Assembly: GCA_036674765.1 (NCBI GenBank)
Contig: JARVKI010000069.1
Span: 184,733 to 248,732 of the forward strand
Source of the DNA: Seiridium cupressi
Taxonomy: Eukaryota; Ascomycota; Sordariomycetes; Amphisphaeriales; Sporocadaceae
DNA length: 64,000 nucleotides
Direction of reading: 5' to 3'
The notes beneath the pieces were generated by a model, which was not told where the DNA came from, did not search any database, and saw only the letters and a list, made by a program, of their open reading frames with translations. Below are positions 23,392 through 34,766 of the stretch, in pieces (within the stretch, counting starts at the first letter, position 1; the number at the start of each line of letters is the position of its first letter). The position numbers and the translations under genes were made by a program.

Positions 23392-24717
23392 TTACGGCCT
23401 GCGATGGCTGTGCCGGGAGTCTCTGTGGCGGTCGCTACGCTCAACACTGTCCCGGTTTGCATGCCGCGAGGATCCACTAGTTGCCATCTGAGTACTTGGG
23501 GGAGGAGCAGAGGTACGGGGAGCGGGGGTGGTGTCATACTGGGAATCGTGTGAGGCTCCGTAGGTTGGATTACCTGCTGGCGAAGCTAAAAAATTAGACC
23601 ATGTTGGCAATCAGATACTGGCATATACTCACCGCGTCCGTAGAACGGGTCTCTCGAGTCTGATGGCACAAACTGCGATGAAGCAGACGGTGTCTGGTAG
23701 AATCCACCAGCAGAACTTGTAGGAGGGAATCCTTGCGCACTGGCAGGTGGTCCTGCGGTTACATAAGTTGGTCTGCCTTGTTGAGCAATGGTAGTCACAG
23801 GTATCCTCGGGTCCCTTGAACCAGGACCATATGTGTTCTCGTAAGTGCCCGACATGACCGTGTCGCCGCCTCTAGCTACAAGGTTGGCACCCATCTGCTG
23901 GTAAGGCCGGTCAGCGGTCGACTGGCCGAATCCTGGCTGTGCCATGGGAGCGCCTCCGGGATATGCAACATCCATCGGGCTTGGGGAGAACTGCTGAGCT
24001 TGAGATGTAGTGTAGCCTTGCTGGCCATACCCACCCTGGTTTCCACCATAGGATTGGGCTTGATAGCCACCTGAAGCTCCAGTATACCCTGCAGATCCAG
24101 TGCCTGGGTACCTTGGAGTAGAATCATACGCATCACGGGAGTTATCCTGGTATTGCCCGGCAGTGGCTTCCGTGGGTCCATAGTATTGCCGAGACTGGTG
24201 TGTGTCCGAGTTGCGGTACTGGACTATTGGGGAGTTAGATTTCTGGATAAACACTCCAGGCGAATCTCTCGAGGCGAGGGTACCTCCACCGCGCGACGTC
24301 TGCTGCCGCCTTTCTTGATCCCATCGTGCAGAATCTGCCTTCAGATCTTCTATCATGGCCTGTTGTCAAATTCGGTCAGCACCTGCTGCTCATGCATCGC
24401 CGCGATTGCGGCCGGTGAGACTTACTGTTGTGAGATTTCGGTAAGCTGTGATGTAGTAGCCTTGCACTACTTGACCCGTCTGTGGGCTCTGTTCAAATTG
24501 AGCGTGAGCTAATGCCATCGAATTGACGGACGATACCACAACAAAGGGCACATACCTCGTAGACTCCGGGGCGCACGAGCGCATCGTTGCCGAGATAGCG
24601 ACAGACGTCGGCTGTGATAACTTCACGGTCAATGCCATCCCGGGGTACGAAGTACTCATTCTGTCGGTTGGATGCGGGAGGCGGGGGTTGATTCGATCGC
24701 GCCGGTCGCGCAGACAT
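23392..24717 (-). CDS. Conserved fungal low-complexity protein, RfeG-like
   Basis: Four exons on the minus strand (24556..24717, 24426..24488, 23633..24359, 23392..23585) give 381 residues. The first ~75 residues are compact and conserved in appearance: REVITADVCRYLGNDALV, then the short exon 2 with QVVQGYYITAYRNLTT. The rest is long, disordered and rich in Gly, Gln, Tyr, Ser and Pro, with many YGG/QGGY-like repeats, and it ends in an Arg/His/Asp-Ser-rich tail (DRHRDSRHSHRRP). From memory the N-terminus resembles proteins annotated as transcription factor RfeG in Aspergillus. No DNA-binding domain is visible, and the prion-like tail would equally fit an RNA-associated protein. The exon structure is strong because all four junctions keep frame; the function is not established. 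Confidence 0.8.
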
Positions 24718-27331
24718 CTTGTCTTTATGCGAAGGGGGAGGAAGAGGAAGATGTCGACGAGGAAGGGGGGAGTCTGGGCGAAGATGGAATATGCGTCCAC
24801 GACAGGAGCAAAGATGACCGGGTAGGAGGTGCAATGGAAAGCGAACAGGGCGACCGAAACTGGTTGAGGTGGGCGGGTATGAAGAGGAGAAAAGCGAAGG
24901 GCCAGACGCCAGGTGGGCTGGCTTGCAGTGGAGACTTGAAGAGGACGGCAGGTCCAGGGAAGTCCTTCGCTAGTGTCCGGAGCGGCCTCTCCAGGGTTTG
25001 GATGGCCCGACAAGGCTCAGGCTGTCACGTCGTTGGTCCAAGCAGGGATTCAATAGTGGCTTGTCTGCCCAATCCTCGGCGGGTGGCGAGCAAGTGAGTG
25101 GACCACGATGATTGCCTGGCGATGGACCAGAGAGAGAGGGTTGGTGTTACTCTGCCCGCACCGATGGACTGACACCAGTGAGAACACACCGTCTAGATCT
25201 GGTGGCTCAACTGTGCTCAGAGCTCCTGGCCGAAAGCAGAAGATCCAATAGACGGAGCAAGCGCCAGCGCGATGGAGCGATATCACTCTTATGATCCGAG
25301 GCGTGCGTGGGAGCGTCTGGTTGGCTGACAGAGGTCTTCTGTTGAGATGACAGCAGGCCGGCTGACAGGCGAAAACGCTTTACTCTGCCTGGGGAGTCTA
25401 GCAAGGTATGGTGGTCCAGAGCCTGCAGTGCACTGCTGCTTGGTGGGTTTCAATGCAAAAGGGATGCAGGTAGAACAGAAAAAGTCGTAGTGGTGATAGG
25501 CAATGCCCTATGAGAGGGTGACTCGCAGATGATCGTCGTTCTAGAGGCGAATTGCCAGCGCGTGCTTCAGGGTGCGGGCTAAGGTTGGCGGTCTCTGACC
25601 AGAAAGCAACTGAGAGACTGTGGCTGGTGAACACACCACTTAAGGCCCGGTTGGGTACAAGTGCAATAGTGCTGGTACCAGTGCTAACGACACAATGTGC
25701 CTACAAATCGGCAGTGAAATTGCAGCCCAATAACGGTGGAAAACTCAATTTGAATCAGCCCACGATCTTGTCTTGTGGTTTCTTTCGAAGATTGAAGTAG
25801 GACCATATGAGTTTGAATTCTGCACGGAAGTAGCGACGCTCATATCTTTCCCCCTTGGAAATGCGACAAGATAAAATAAAAGCATGCGTTTGCAGCTCTC
25901 CAGACGACACGGTCGATGCGTTCGGCTAGATTTTTACCGTTTCGGGTGACCGCCAGCCAAGAAAAAATAAATCGAAGCGGTGGTCGGTGGCCGAAACTGG
26001 CTGGTAGATAAGCAAAACAAACAGGAGCGAACTTTTCACAACTATGTAATGAATGTGGGCCACAAAAGTGATTTCGCGATCTGCCCGAGTGTCACTTTCA
26101 AACAGGATTAGATATGTAGTCCTTATTATACCATTATCGGGTCTGGAGGGGACTGCGCGGGCCTTTGCTGGCTGGCGCTGCTTGTAAATGTCCCTGTTGA
26201 TACCCTATCAATCAAGGACTTCCCTGATTAGTGGGCTAGAAAGGTGATCGATCAATAGTTTTACAGCACCCAGGTTTCAGCATGACCTCCGGAAAAGCCT
26301 CACGGTTGTCGTCATACACAGCAGAAGGTTATTTCGGGGGCGTGTCTTTCGCTGGCTGGTGGGACCTCTAGTTAGTAGGCAAAGTCCACCACCTGAAGTT
26401 GCATCATGATGGATCCCGTCCAAAAGCCAGGCCATGAGATCCACTTTCCGTCAGACAAGACCAGCCAAGTTGGTCAACGTGTTTCTCGAGTGGCCTTTCT
26501 GCCGCATCGTGGAGGCAGGCTGGGAATTGCCTGCCTCAACGTTGGGTACCAATGCGGCTGCGCCCAAGGGAAAGTACGGCAGTCAAGTGGGTGCCCAAAG
26601 TGGTGACCAATCATTTTACGTTCGGCTAGCATTTCCGTGACAATGGTTTCTACTTGGAAGTCAACAGAGTCGCATTTCGAATTGTATTCTGGCCTCCAAC
26701 GCCATCCGCAGCACACGAGACCGCACAATCGTGTTGTATGTTCCTGTGTCCCCATCAATAGCACCCGCCGGCTCGGGTCCAGAGTGCCTGGGCCATGAAT
26801 GCAGCACCCGAAAGGAACGACTGAGACAGCAATTACTGGCGCGCGGTGCTTTCATATCGTTGTGTCTCCTGAATGTCTGCAGATCCCGCGCGACGGAACA
26901 CAAGCCTCGGCAATATCAATGCCCTATAGACCGTAACGTTCGACTTGTCCGGGATAGGGGTACCAACAAAAGCTTGGGGAAACCGCAAGGGGCCGTTTGT
27001 CAGTATCCTCGTGGACCGGCAGACCGACACTTTCCTCGGACCAACCACGCTAGATTTCCTGTTCCTGGATATCTCTCTCATCTATTGATGCACTCCTCGC
27101 GCCAAGACGCATACGCAGGTGCAAGTGACATTTTTTGACTGCATCCCTGCGTTCTAGTCCGATACATGCTTCGCCCCAGCTGCAAGATGTATGAAAACGC
27201 GCATAGCAAGCTGCCAATTCCAGATGTCACAGAAGCCTGTGTCGAACGTAGTTGGATGCCGGGACGGGAAGTTCCACCCTGATCTGATGGCATTCGCAAG
27301 GGTTTCCTCTCAGCTGGACGCATTTAAGTGG
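24718..27331. other. Intergenic, probable long leader and promoter of the RfeG-like gene
   Basis: About 2.6 kb. The part next to the RfeG-like start is pyrimidine-rich on the gene's strand, as in long fungal 5' leaders. Frames on both strands (up to 207 codons at 24.4-25.0 kb, partly inside the gene) show no recognisable domains. Confidence 0.4.
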
Positions 27332-29375
27332 TCATCCAAAGTTCAGCCTACTTTGACCCTGTTCGAGCTTACTATTGCTCCTGCGTGAAGGCTTCTTTGA
27401 CGAAGATGCAGGAGCATTCTTCTGCTTCTGACCGCGTGGGCCAGGCGAAGGAGCAGCAAATCCAGTTCTGCCACGTTCTTCCTCTTCTTGAAGGTCTATG
27501 GCCAGATGCCAATCACGGTGACTCTGCAAGCCCTGCGCATCCTCAAGACTCGCATTGCAGCGTGAGCACATGTAGTCTGTAATTGGAATCTGGCGGCCAT
27601 CCAGTTCCCCTCTTGAGGAACTTTTAGTCCTCTCCGCACTTCGTTTCGTGTCGGGGAGGTCATGAGACGGGTCAGGGTCTGGAGAATGGGCGTCAGCCGA
27701 GTCGTTGGCGTCCCCTTGGGGCCCAACATCTTCGGAAGACGAATGCTTTTTGAAAAAACTCTGGATGCCCGGCGCTTCCATCCGTCTCCGCTTATCAGGT
27801 CTTTCAGAAGGGTCCGCGGTTGATTCTCTAGAGTTTGCCTTGAGCTCCTTTGCCTCGTCGCCTTTTACTAGGAAAGCACCGATACCCATATTGCCCGTCA
27901 CACCATCCTCGAACCCCGCGACACTTAGACTGAGATTAGCACAGGGCCAAACCTTTCCCTCTAATGCGATCTGATGCATCAAGTTCTTGGCGAGGTCGAA
28001 CAATACTCTTTCGTCAAGCTTTTTCCCCGAGGGAATCCCGCTCGACCTCGAGCGTGTCTGACCGCCATGCCGATGATGTAAATTCATGGTCTTAGGCCGT
28101 CGCTTATTCTCCAATACCCCCTCTTCGACCAATCGCGAGAAGATATCGGCAGCAAAGATCCTGAGCCATTTGGTGGCTTGGTCGATGTTATTGATACTGG
28201 GACGGAATGATTTCGCCGAGAGCATGGATTTGATTTGTGTTCGGGAATTGACCTCGCTAGTGTCAGTGCCGCGAATCATATTGTAGAGCCATATCCCCGT
28301 GTCATCCCCCAGCTTGTACTTGAGTTGTTCCACAGGAACTTCCAAGAGATCTTTGATGGACTCGGTATCAAATGTGGATACTACCTGCTCGCCAAGCTTT
28401 CCTCCTAGATTGCGTATCTTAGTAAACTTCATGTCGGACAAGAAGTGTTGCACTGCTCGATTCCGGATCACCGTCTGTTGGTTGGGCTTCTTGTGACCGG
28501 AGCCCAACTTACTCAGCATCTTATTACTCGCTATGCCCGCGGAACAGGTGTAACCGAGTTGGCTTCGAATCTCAGCTCGAATGTCTCGGACTATTTCCGA
28601 ACCAATGAGTATCGCCACATCATCCCAATCAGGGTCATCTGCCTCAGTTTCGGCATCGTCGAGGTCCACCAGGGCATCCGCCTGCCAATCGAGTGCCGAG
28701 ATAGGAGGCGGTGCCAATTTCTCAGAAGGGTCATCATAAGGTGGAGGGTTTGTGAGTTCCGGAAACCTCTCCAACAGGATGGAATGGATCTGGGCAGACA
28801 GGTCAAGGAAAACCTCGTCAATACTAGCCTTCTCGACCTTCTGCTTGTCCGTGGGAAGAAAGTTTTTGATGATTGCCAAGATCCTTCTAGACTGTAATCT
28901 GTACGGATCTAATGAGACCTTGTGAGTGCCGATATGGGCCGCGGCATCGTCGTGATATGCCCATTTCTCGTCACCTTCCTTCCAGGTTGCGACGTGTTGT
29001 GCAATCAGCTGAGGACACATCTTCTTGGCTTCTGTTAATGTACAGTGACGCCCGATCCCAAACTTTCGAGCCGGATAGTTGATCGCAATCAGGCCTTGCC
29101 TAATTGGAGTGAGTATGAATAAGGTGCGGCAAACCGGAAAGGAGTCCAACATACCATTGCTGTACCGCCAGAGGCTGGTCTTCTGGTATTCCCAGCCTCA
29201 CCATTTCGCACTGCGCGTAGAATGCATCGAGATCAATGTGCGCAATCACCCGAAGAGGCGAGCTTGCAGCGTAGGATGCCAACAAGCTGAGCTGCCTGTG
29301 AGTGAACTGTGACTTCCGGAGCCCGGACCCATAGGCCGGGGAAGAGTGCCGGAAGGCAGGAGACGACGAGGGCAT
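27332..29375 (-). CDS. RAD30: DNA polymerase eta, Y-family translesion polymerase
   Basis: Two exons on the minus strand (29155..29375 and 27332..29099) give 662 residues. The metal-binding active site is present: HIDLDAFYAQ with Asp48 and Asp50, and SIDEVFLDLS with Asp168 and Glu169. Downstream are YTCSAGIASNKMLSKLGS and the helix-hairpin-helix and little-finger regions. The C-terminus carries a PCNA-binding PIP-like box (IQSFFKK), then a UBZ zinc finger with Cys585, Cys588, His601 and His605. It ends QSRLNFG, possibly a second weak PIP motif. The enzyme bypasses UV photoproducts and is recruited to monoubiquitinated PCNA at stalled forks in the nucleus. The 55-bp intron lies just after the first catalytic motif. 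All expected parts are present and intact. Confidence 0.96.
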
Positions 29376-32300
29376 GGTGGAACGAAGGTAGGCAAGCTTG
29401 AGTTATGCAAGCGACGCGCCGCTAGAACAACTGCTGGGCCATCATAAAACTCAGTTCGAGCAATCTATGCAATGGGCTCTTGAGGAGGGTCAAGACGCTT
29501 GTGACAATCCTATGCACGAAGTTGCTCGTTGTCGAATCCGAGAAGACGCGGCAAGAACCGCGTCGGTAAAAAAGTGGGGAAAAGTCAAAGACGTCAACGC
29601 TTGTGCTTACCATCTAAAGTTGTCGTCTTCTTTACATTAGCCATCCGGACAACGAACTAAAATTCAGCAAAATTTGGTTTTCCAGTCAATTTTATTGTGT
29701 TCCCTTCTTTCTCCTCTTCTATTTCTTCCGCTTCTCATTATTCTCTTTGATGTGATGGTCCATTGCTTCCACGCGAGATTCTTATAGACTCCCTGCCTCA
29801 AAGCCGATTTTCGCTCGAGTTGGTAAACAAGTCTGATTGAGCAGCCGTACCATTTACGGTGTATTTGCGATTCCCGAACTTCAGGCTTCCTCTTCCAGGC
29901 TCTCGCATATTGCGGTTCTCAGCTGGAGCACAGATCAATGCTGCCTTGTCATCTGTAGCTGAGAGCTTGCTTTTCAAATAGGAAGCGCGCAAGTTGCCCG
30001 TTTTATGCCGGAACTGCGTACCAGGACTTTTATCTTAGAGCCACATGGAATGCTTCTCGAATCGCTAGAGAAATAAGTTCCCGCATGGTGTGATTTGATA
30101 GTATATCTAAATGACCTTTGCTCGTATTGCATCCTCTCAAACAGATCGACTTCAACAAAGCGATTTGCTGGAAGAAGTAAAAATTATACGCATAGCGCAG
30201 TAGATGCATATCCGGCTCGAGCTTTTCCTTCTTGTCTCGATAATTTATTCTCTTATTGATTCATTTCTCCTTCTCCTTCCTCCATGTATGAGAGTGTATT
30301 GAAAAGGCGTATTTAGACAACCTAGCAAAGCTGCAGTCAACGATTCACCTTCACAGCGGGGGATGCCAATTTCCTGTCTTAATAAATAATATAATACCGA
30401 GCTCTAGAGAACGCCCCTACGTCATCTTTCACTTTCCAGGAATTTCAAAACAGCATATAACGTCCCCCGTCGGTCTAATTGAGGCACCTGCTCCAAATAA
30501 TCATGAGATACTAGCATTAGGTTGCAATCATCACTATTCCAAACATAGCCGGAAATGAATAATACATCTTTATGGTACCAATTTGTTGGAAAGGACGCTG
30601 CATATCCTCAAGGATCAGTGTCATGAATCTTACGTGATCGCCGATCGCTGCACGTTGGTAGTGAAATAATTCTCTCTTTCTCGACCTCAGACTTGACGTA
30701 GAAGCGCCATCCCATGTTCGGGATCAGAAGGCGGCTCTGTAAGGCAGAGGAGGTGCGGGTCCTCAGTTGACTCGTTGCCCATATGGGCTGGCCTCATGGT
30801 GGTAGAAGAGCTGCAAGTGGTTCGGGCAGATCGTGGGGGTTGAACGGTAGGGGGCGGGCCGCACGCACACTGCCCCCTCGGGCATCGAAGAGTTGAGATC
30901 CCAACTTTATGACACTATGGATTCAATGCCGGCATTTGAGCGATCCTACAGAACTTCCCCCTGGCCACGAGCGCTCACGTAATGAATGGTACTTCGGCAA
31001 GTAGTCTCATAAGTCAACTAGATGCTGCGTATCCCAATACTGACCCACCATCGTCCGGGCTTGTTCAGATTCCACGAAACAACTTGAATGGAATATTAAT
31101 TCGATTGTTGAAATGGTCTGCCGCCAACCGTTTGAGGACAAGAAGTCACTAAAATGGAAACGAAATATTTTTGTCATTCTGGGATTTGTTGTTTTCAAGA
31201 TCATTGACGGCGTACAGCTTCGGCCCCCTATGGCCAGGCTTCTCTGCTCGGTGACGAAGTGAATCATGGCTTAGATCACTTCTCTGAATCACATGCATTC
31301 TATTACACCTCGGCACTGTGGTTGGAATCTCATGGAGGAAGAGTCAAGGGAGTTTGGTGGAGATATCTGTGGGCCTAACGGAAGGTTTGTGCTTGAGTGT
31401 CATAGAAGGGGCGAAAGGAACATCGTAAGCTGGACCATTGGGTTCTTGAAATTGCTGCCGCGGTCTATACAGTCGGTACATTGAGACCAAAGGTATTTTA
31501 CGGACATTCGGTGTTGACTTTGGCCCAGTGTGGAAAATGTTGGATGCATATACTGTACCAAACAAGGCTGGAGTGACGGGGGCACCGACTCCTACGGCCC
31601 CGGGTCCACCAGGCCCTAGACATCATCTCACGACCCCATATCCCGCGAATTCGGTCTCGCTACGAGAGAATCAAGAGTTTTCAATCGATATATGATAGAA
31701 GCACCGAGGATTACACCGGTATAGTAAGAGACACTTGACGGATTGGCCCGCCTCGGTCGTTCAGCAGTTCTCCGGGCCTCTGAGGCGGTTTCAAGGGATT
31801 AATAGGACGCATAGTGGGCAAACTTATTCGGGCGACTACTGTCCCCCAGCCTAAAGAATCGTATCTGGCGGAGATTGAGTGGCTCGTTCGTTTTTCGCCA
31901 GCCGCACCGGTAAATGTGACCGGCAACTTTATCTCAGCCTCGCCCCCAGTCATCATGGTCAGCTGCTTCAGATGCCTTGATTGCCTGCTTTATCCTCAGA
32001 AAGAGACACATCCAGCTATTTTATATGTAGATTAGAGTTCCGTTGGTGATTTCATGGTGAAATGACTGCCGAGGCAGGAACTATAAACTGTTACCAAAGT
32101 GTCGATCTATTTTCGACGTGGCGACCGTCCGTAGAGCCTCCATTTCGGGAATCCACTCACACAACATTTATGACTAAAACTTGTGCAATTCAGATGGGGA
32201 ACTACTATTCTCGGAGGCGTCTATTCAAGAACAACACCATTAACTGCTTCTTCAACTGTGCCTCAGCAGTTTTAGTAAGGTCGATTGCCGTGTGTATATC

Positions 32301-32868
32301 GCCTTTGAAAGCTCTAGATGCTCAGCGGTAGAACATTGACGACAACGCCACGATATTTGCACTCTATACAAGAGGACGAATCAGCCTGTCCTCATGGTTG
32401 CTTACCATGATCCTTTGCGCTGACTACGGGACCCCGACGAACCCGGTGTAATGGTCGTGCAAACTCCTTAATTTGAGGATGCCGTTGAGGCACGGAAGCT
32501 TATGTGGAAGAGCGAAAATATCATGACGCTACCGCGAAGAGGCGCAAGACCGTCAGACCTCAGAAAGTGCAACTTTCCACTCACCTTTCCTATATAATCT
32601 GGCTGCTGGGTCTCTTTAGTCAAGATGGAAACAACAAATGATCAACAAGACTCGGAAGTTCATCTGGTGTGCATGATTCCAGCTAAACCTACCCTCTCAT
32701 ATCAGTTTAGTTAACGGGACCCGAAACACATACGAGATTGTCGCCCCATCTTGACTTGAGGATATACGAGTGGCTAGAAACAAACCGCGGCAATCGACTC
32801 TAGAGGCACATCAAAGAAGCAAAAAGCCTCTTAGATCAACCAAAGTTTGGGTATAGCAAGAGCTTGCA
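29376..32868. other. Intergenic, start of the gene-poor compartment
   Basis: About 3.5 kb with only short, mutually overlapping frames and no recognisable domains. AT-rich patches occur around 29.6-30.6 kb. Nothing could be linked into an exon chain. Confidence 0.4.
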
Positions 32869-33117
32869 GTGTACAAGAGGGCTGCCCAGCATGTATGTCA
32901 GAAAAATCAACCATCTTGCCTCTCTATGCTAATAGTTTCAAGGGAGAGAGACTTAGAGGCATATGAAGACTATCCCCCACCGCCTGTCATCGTCTATGAA
33001 AGGTTTTACTGTCACGAATGCCAGAAGGACAGGACCTTTTACGGTCGCGCCGGCCACCGCGACAGGGTTTGCACAAAGTGTGCTCATAGGAGATGTAGCA
33101 CATGCCGAAGAGATTAA
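32869..33117 (+). CDS. Small putative zinc-binding protein with a C-x-H-x2-C-x2-C motif
   Basis: A single open frame of 82 codons; the internal ATG at 32926 is an alternative start. The C-terminal half is a cysteine cluster: FYCHECQKDR, then VCTKC, then AHRRCSTCRRD, giving C-x2-C, C-x2-C and C-x2-C pairs. The last part (C-A-H-R-R-C-S-T-C) matches the spacing of two other small genes at 37.8 and 39.7 kb. Such small zinc-ribbon-like proteins are common orphans in filamentous ascomycetes and have no known function. No signal peptide or membrane segment is seen, so an intracellular protein is likely. Unlike the other two it shows no intron, and the true start is uncertain. Confidence 0.5.
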   Translation: MYKRAAQHVCQKNQPSCLSMLIVSRERDLEAYEDYPPPPVIVYERFYCHECQKDRTFYGRAGHRDRVCTKCAHRRCSTCRRD

Positions 33118-33376
33118 AAGTAAGGTGGAGTCATGACTTGTTGAACTGTACGGAATTTTTGGCAAGGGTGAGGTGAGCTAGAAGGGAACAACGCACGATC
33201 TTGGGACGATTGGCAAGCAGGGCCGATAAAAACTACAATGTTGAAGATTTTCTTTGCAATGATATCTCCGAAATTAGTCATTACTACCCGCTGGTAATTG
33301 AGCGGTTATAAAGTCTGCGATAAGCCCGATTCCACCAACGCCGTATCCTCCAAAAGGGTATCATAATGATGTTCGT

Positions 33377-34766
33377 CTATGTGTTGCTCTGTTGGACCTC
33401 CCGCAACTCTATCCTGGTCGTTTCATCAGCCGATATCTCTTCAATGCCGTATCTTTCCTTGATGCTGCGCAGCATTTTATCCAGGCGATAATAGCTTTCA
33501 TGACTGTCGTGATTGGTACAAGGTGACTTCCTGATGGGAAGAAACCAGTCGATGAGATTGGCTCCCATGACCTCCTGCCAGTTTTTCCAGAAACCAAGAT
33601 CCCATGGATTTTCGCCTGGATCCGTCTTGAGGATCGCAAAGGTTCTAGTCGCAAGGGCATCCCTTTCCACATGGTTCGCCAATCCGCCCGAAGCGTTGTG
33701 ACTAGCCTCACCATTCACCAGCCTCCCATTCGTAGGACGATGATGGTTCTCTCCATGCTCGGGCAGCGGATAGGTGATTGTATGGTATTTGTCAGCTGCG
33801 TCGCGGCCACGAGGTATTCTCACGGCCAACTGGTAAACCTTCTTCCGGGCGCCGAGCATATCGACATTGGTCATATTGGTTGCAATGTAGCGCCAGGAAG
33901 TCACTGTCATCATAAAGGTGAATAGGCCAAAGAAACCAGCGATAGCTAGAATCGCAATTAGATGAGCATCTGCCATGACACCCGCATCAATCTCCCTTCT
34001 CAAAGCAGAGCCCGCAGCCCCCAGGACGACACCGCAATAGCAGAAGGTGTACATGGTGAACTGAGTGAAAAATTTGAAAGCTGAAGTCGGTGAGCATGAG
34101 CGGGGAGGACCGCAGTGACCAGACTTACAGTTTTCGCCAATCATTCCTCCTACCCATGGACAATAATGGTCCATACGGATGACACAACGATTGATCTCGC
34201 TGCTGTGATGTGCCCGGTCAGGCTTCCAATTACAACATTCTGAGCACCACTTGGGTCGGCCGTCATTTTCGCACACGAATGCCTCTTTGGTGTAGAACTG
34301 TTCCAAGCCTGGACTGTCGGGGTTGGGGTCGGGGGCCACATAATATGGTTGGCTTTCAAGATCGCCGTCGCGACTGCCTTGTCCCTTGTGCTTGTTCTCT
34401 TTCTCGATGGCCCTCCTTTCTATGGCTAATGGGCCAAGTGGTACGAGAGGAATGTCGGTGTTGATCATGTGTATTGTTCGAAGATACGTAGCGACCATGA
34501 GCATCAACGTCAAGAAATAGAGGATGAGAATCGCAATGGCGGGCCCGGCACGTTGGCGGGTGTCGATCCAGAAACGGGCTACAGGAATACGTGAGCCTCA
34601 GCCTTCAGGGTAGAACTCGGCAGTGGAAGGTTGGGGCAAGATGGGACATACCACAAACAACATAGACAGTGACGTAGGTAGCATATCCCACTGCTGCAGC
34701 GAGGACTATGGGGATGCTGCGGGTAGCCCACCGCGATGAGGCTCTAACGCTTTCGGCTGCTGACAT
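33377..34766 (-). CDS. DHHC-type protein S-palmitoyltransferase, Pfa5-like
   Basis: Three exons on the minus strand (34652..34766, 34129..34578, 33377..34080) give 422 residues. Two N-terminal membrane helices (IPIVLAAAVGYATYVTVYVV and AIAILILYFLTLMLM) precede the zinc-binding cysteine-rich domain: WCSECCNWKPDRAHHSSE, then CVIRMDHYCPWVGGMIG. Two more helices follow. The catalytic tetrapeptide reads DHYC (residues ~175-178), a variant known in some active family members. The enzyme attaches palmitate to cysteines of membrane proteins, at endomembranes or the plasma membrane. The C-terminal ~150 residues are soluble and include PWDLGFWKNWQEVMG, a DPG/TTxE-type region. An upstream in-frame extension exists, but the ATG at 34766 gives the usual family N-terminus. 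Pfa5 is the closest recalled subfamily. Confidence 0.88.

Noticed and set aside
24390..25097. Frames of 141-207 codons on both strands upstream of the RfeG-like start
   Set aside because: They overlap the gene or its pyrimidine-rich leader in other frames and show no recognisable domain.
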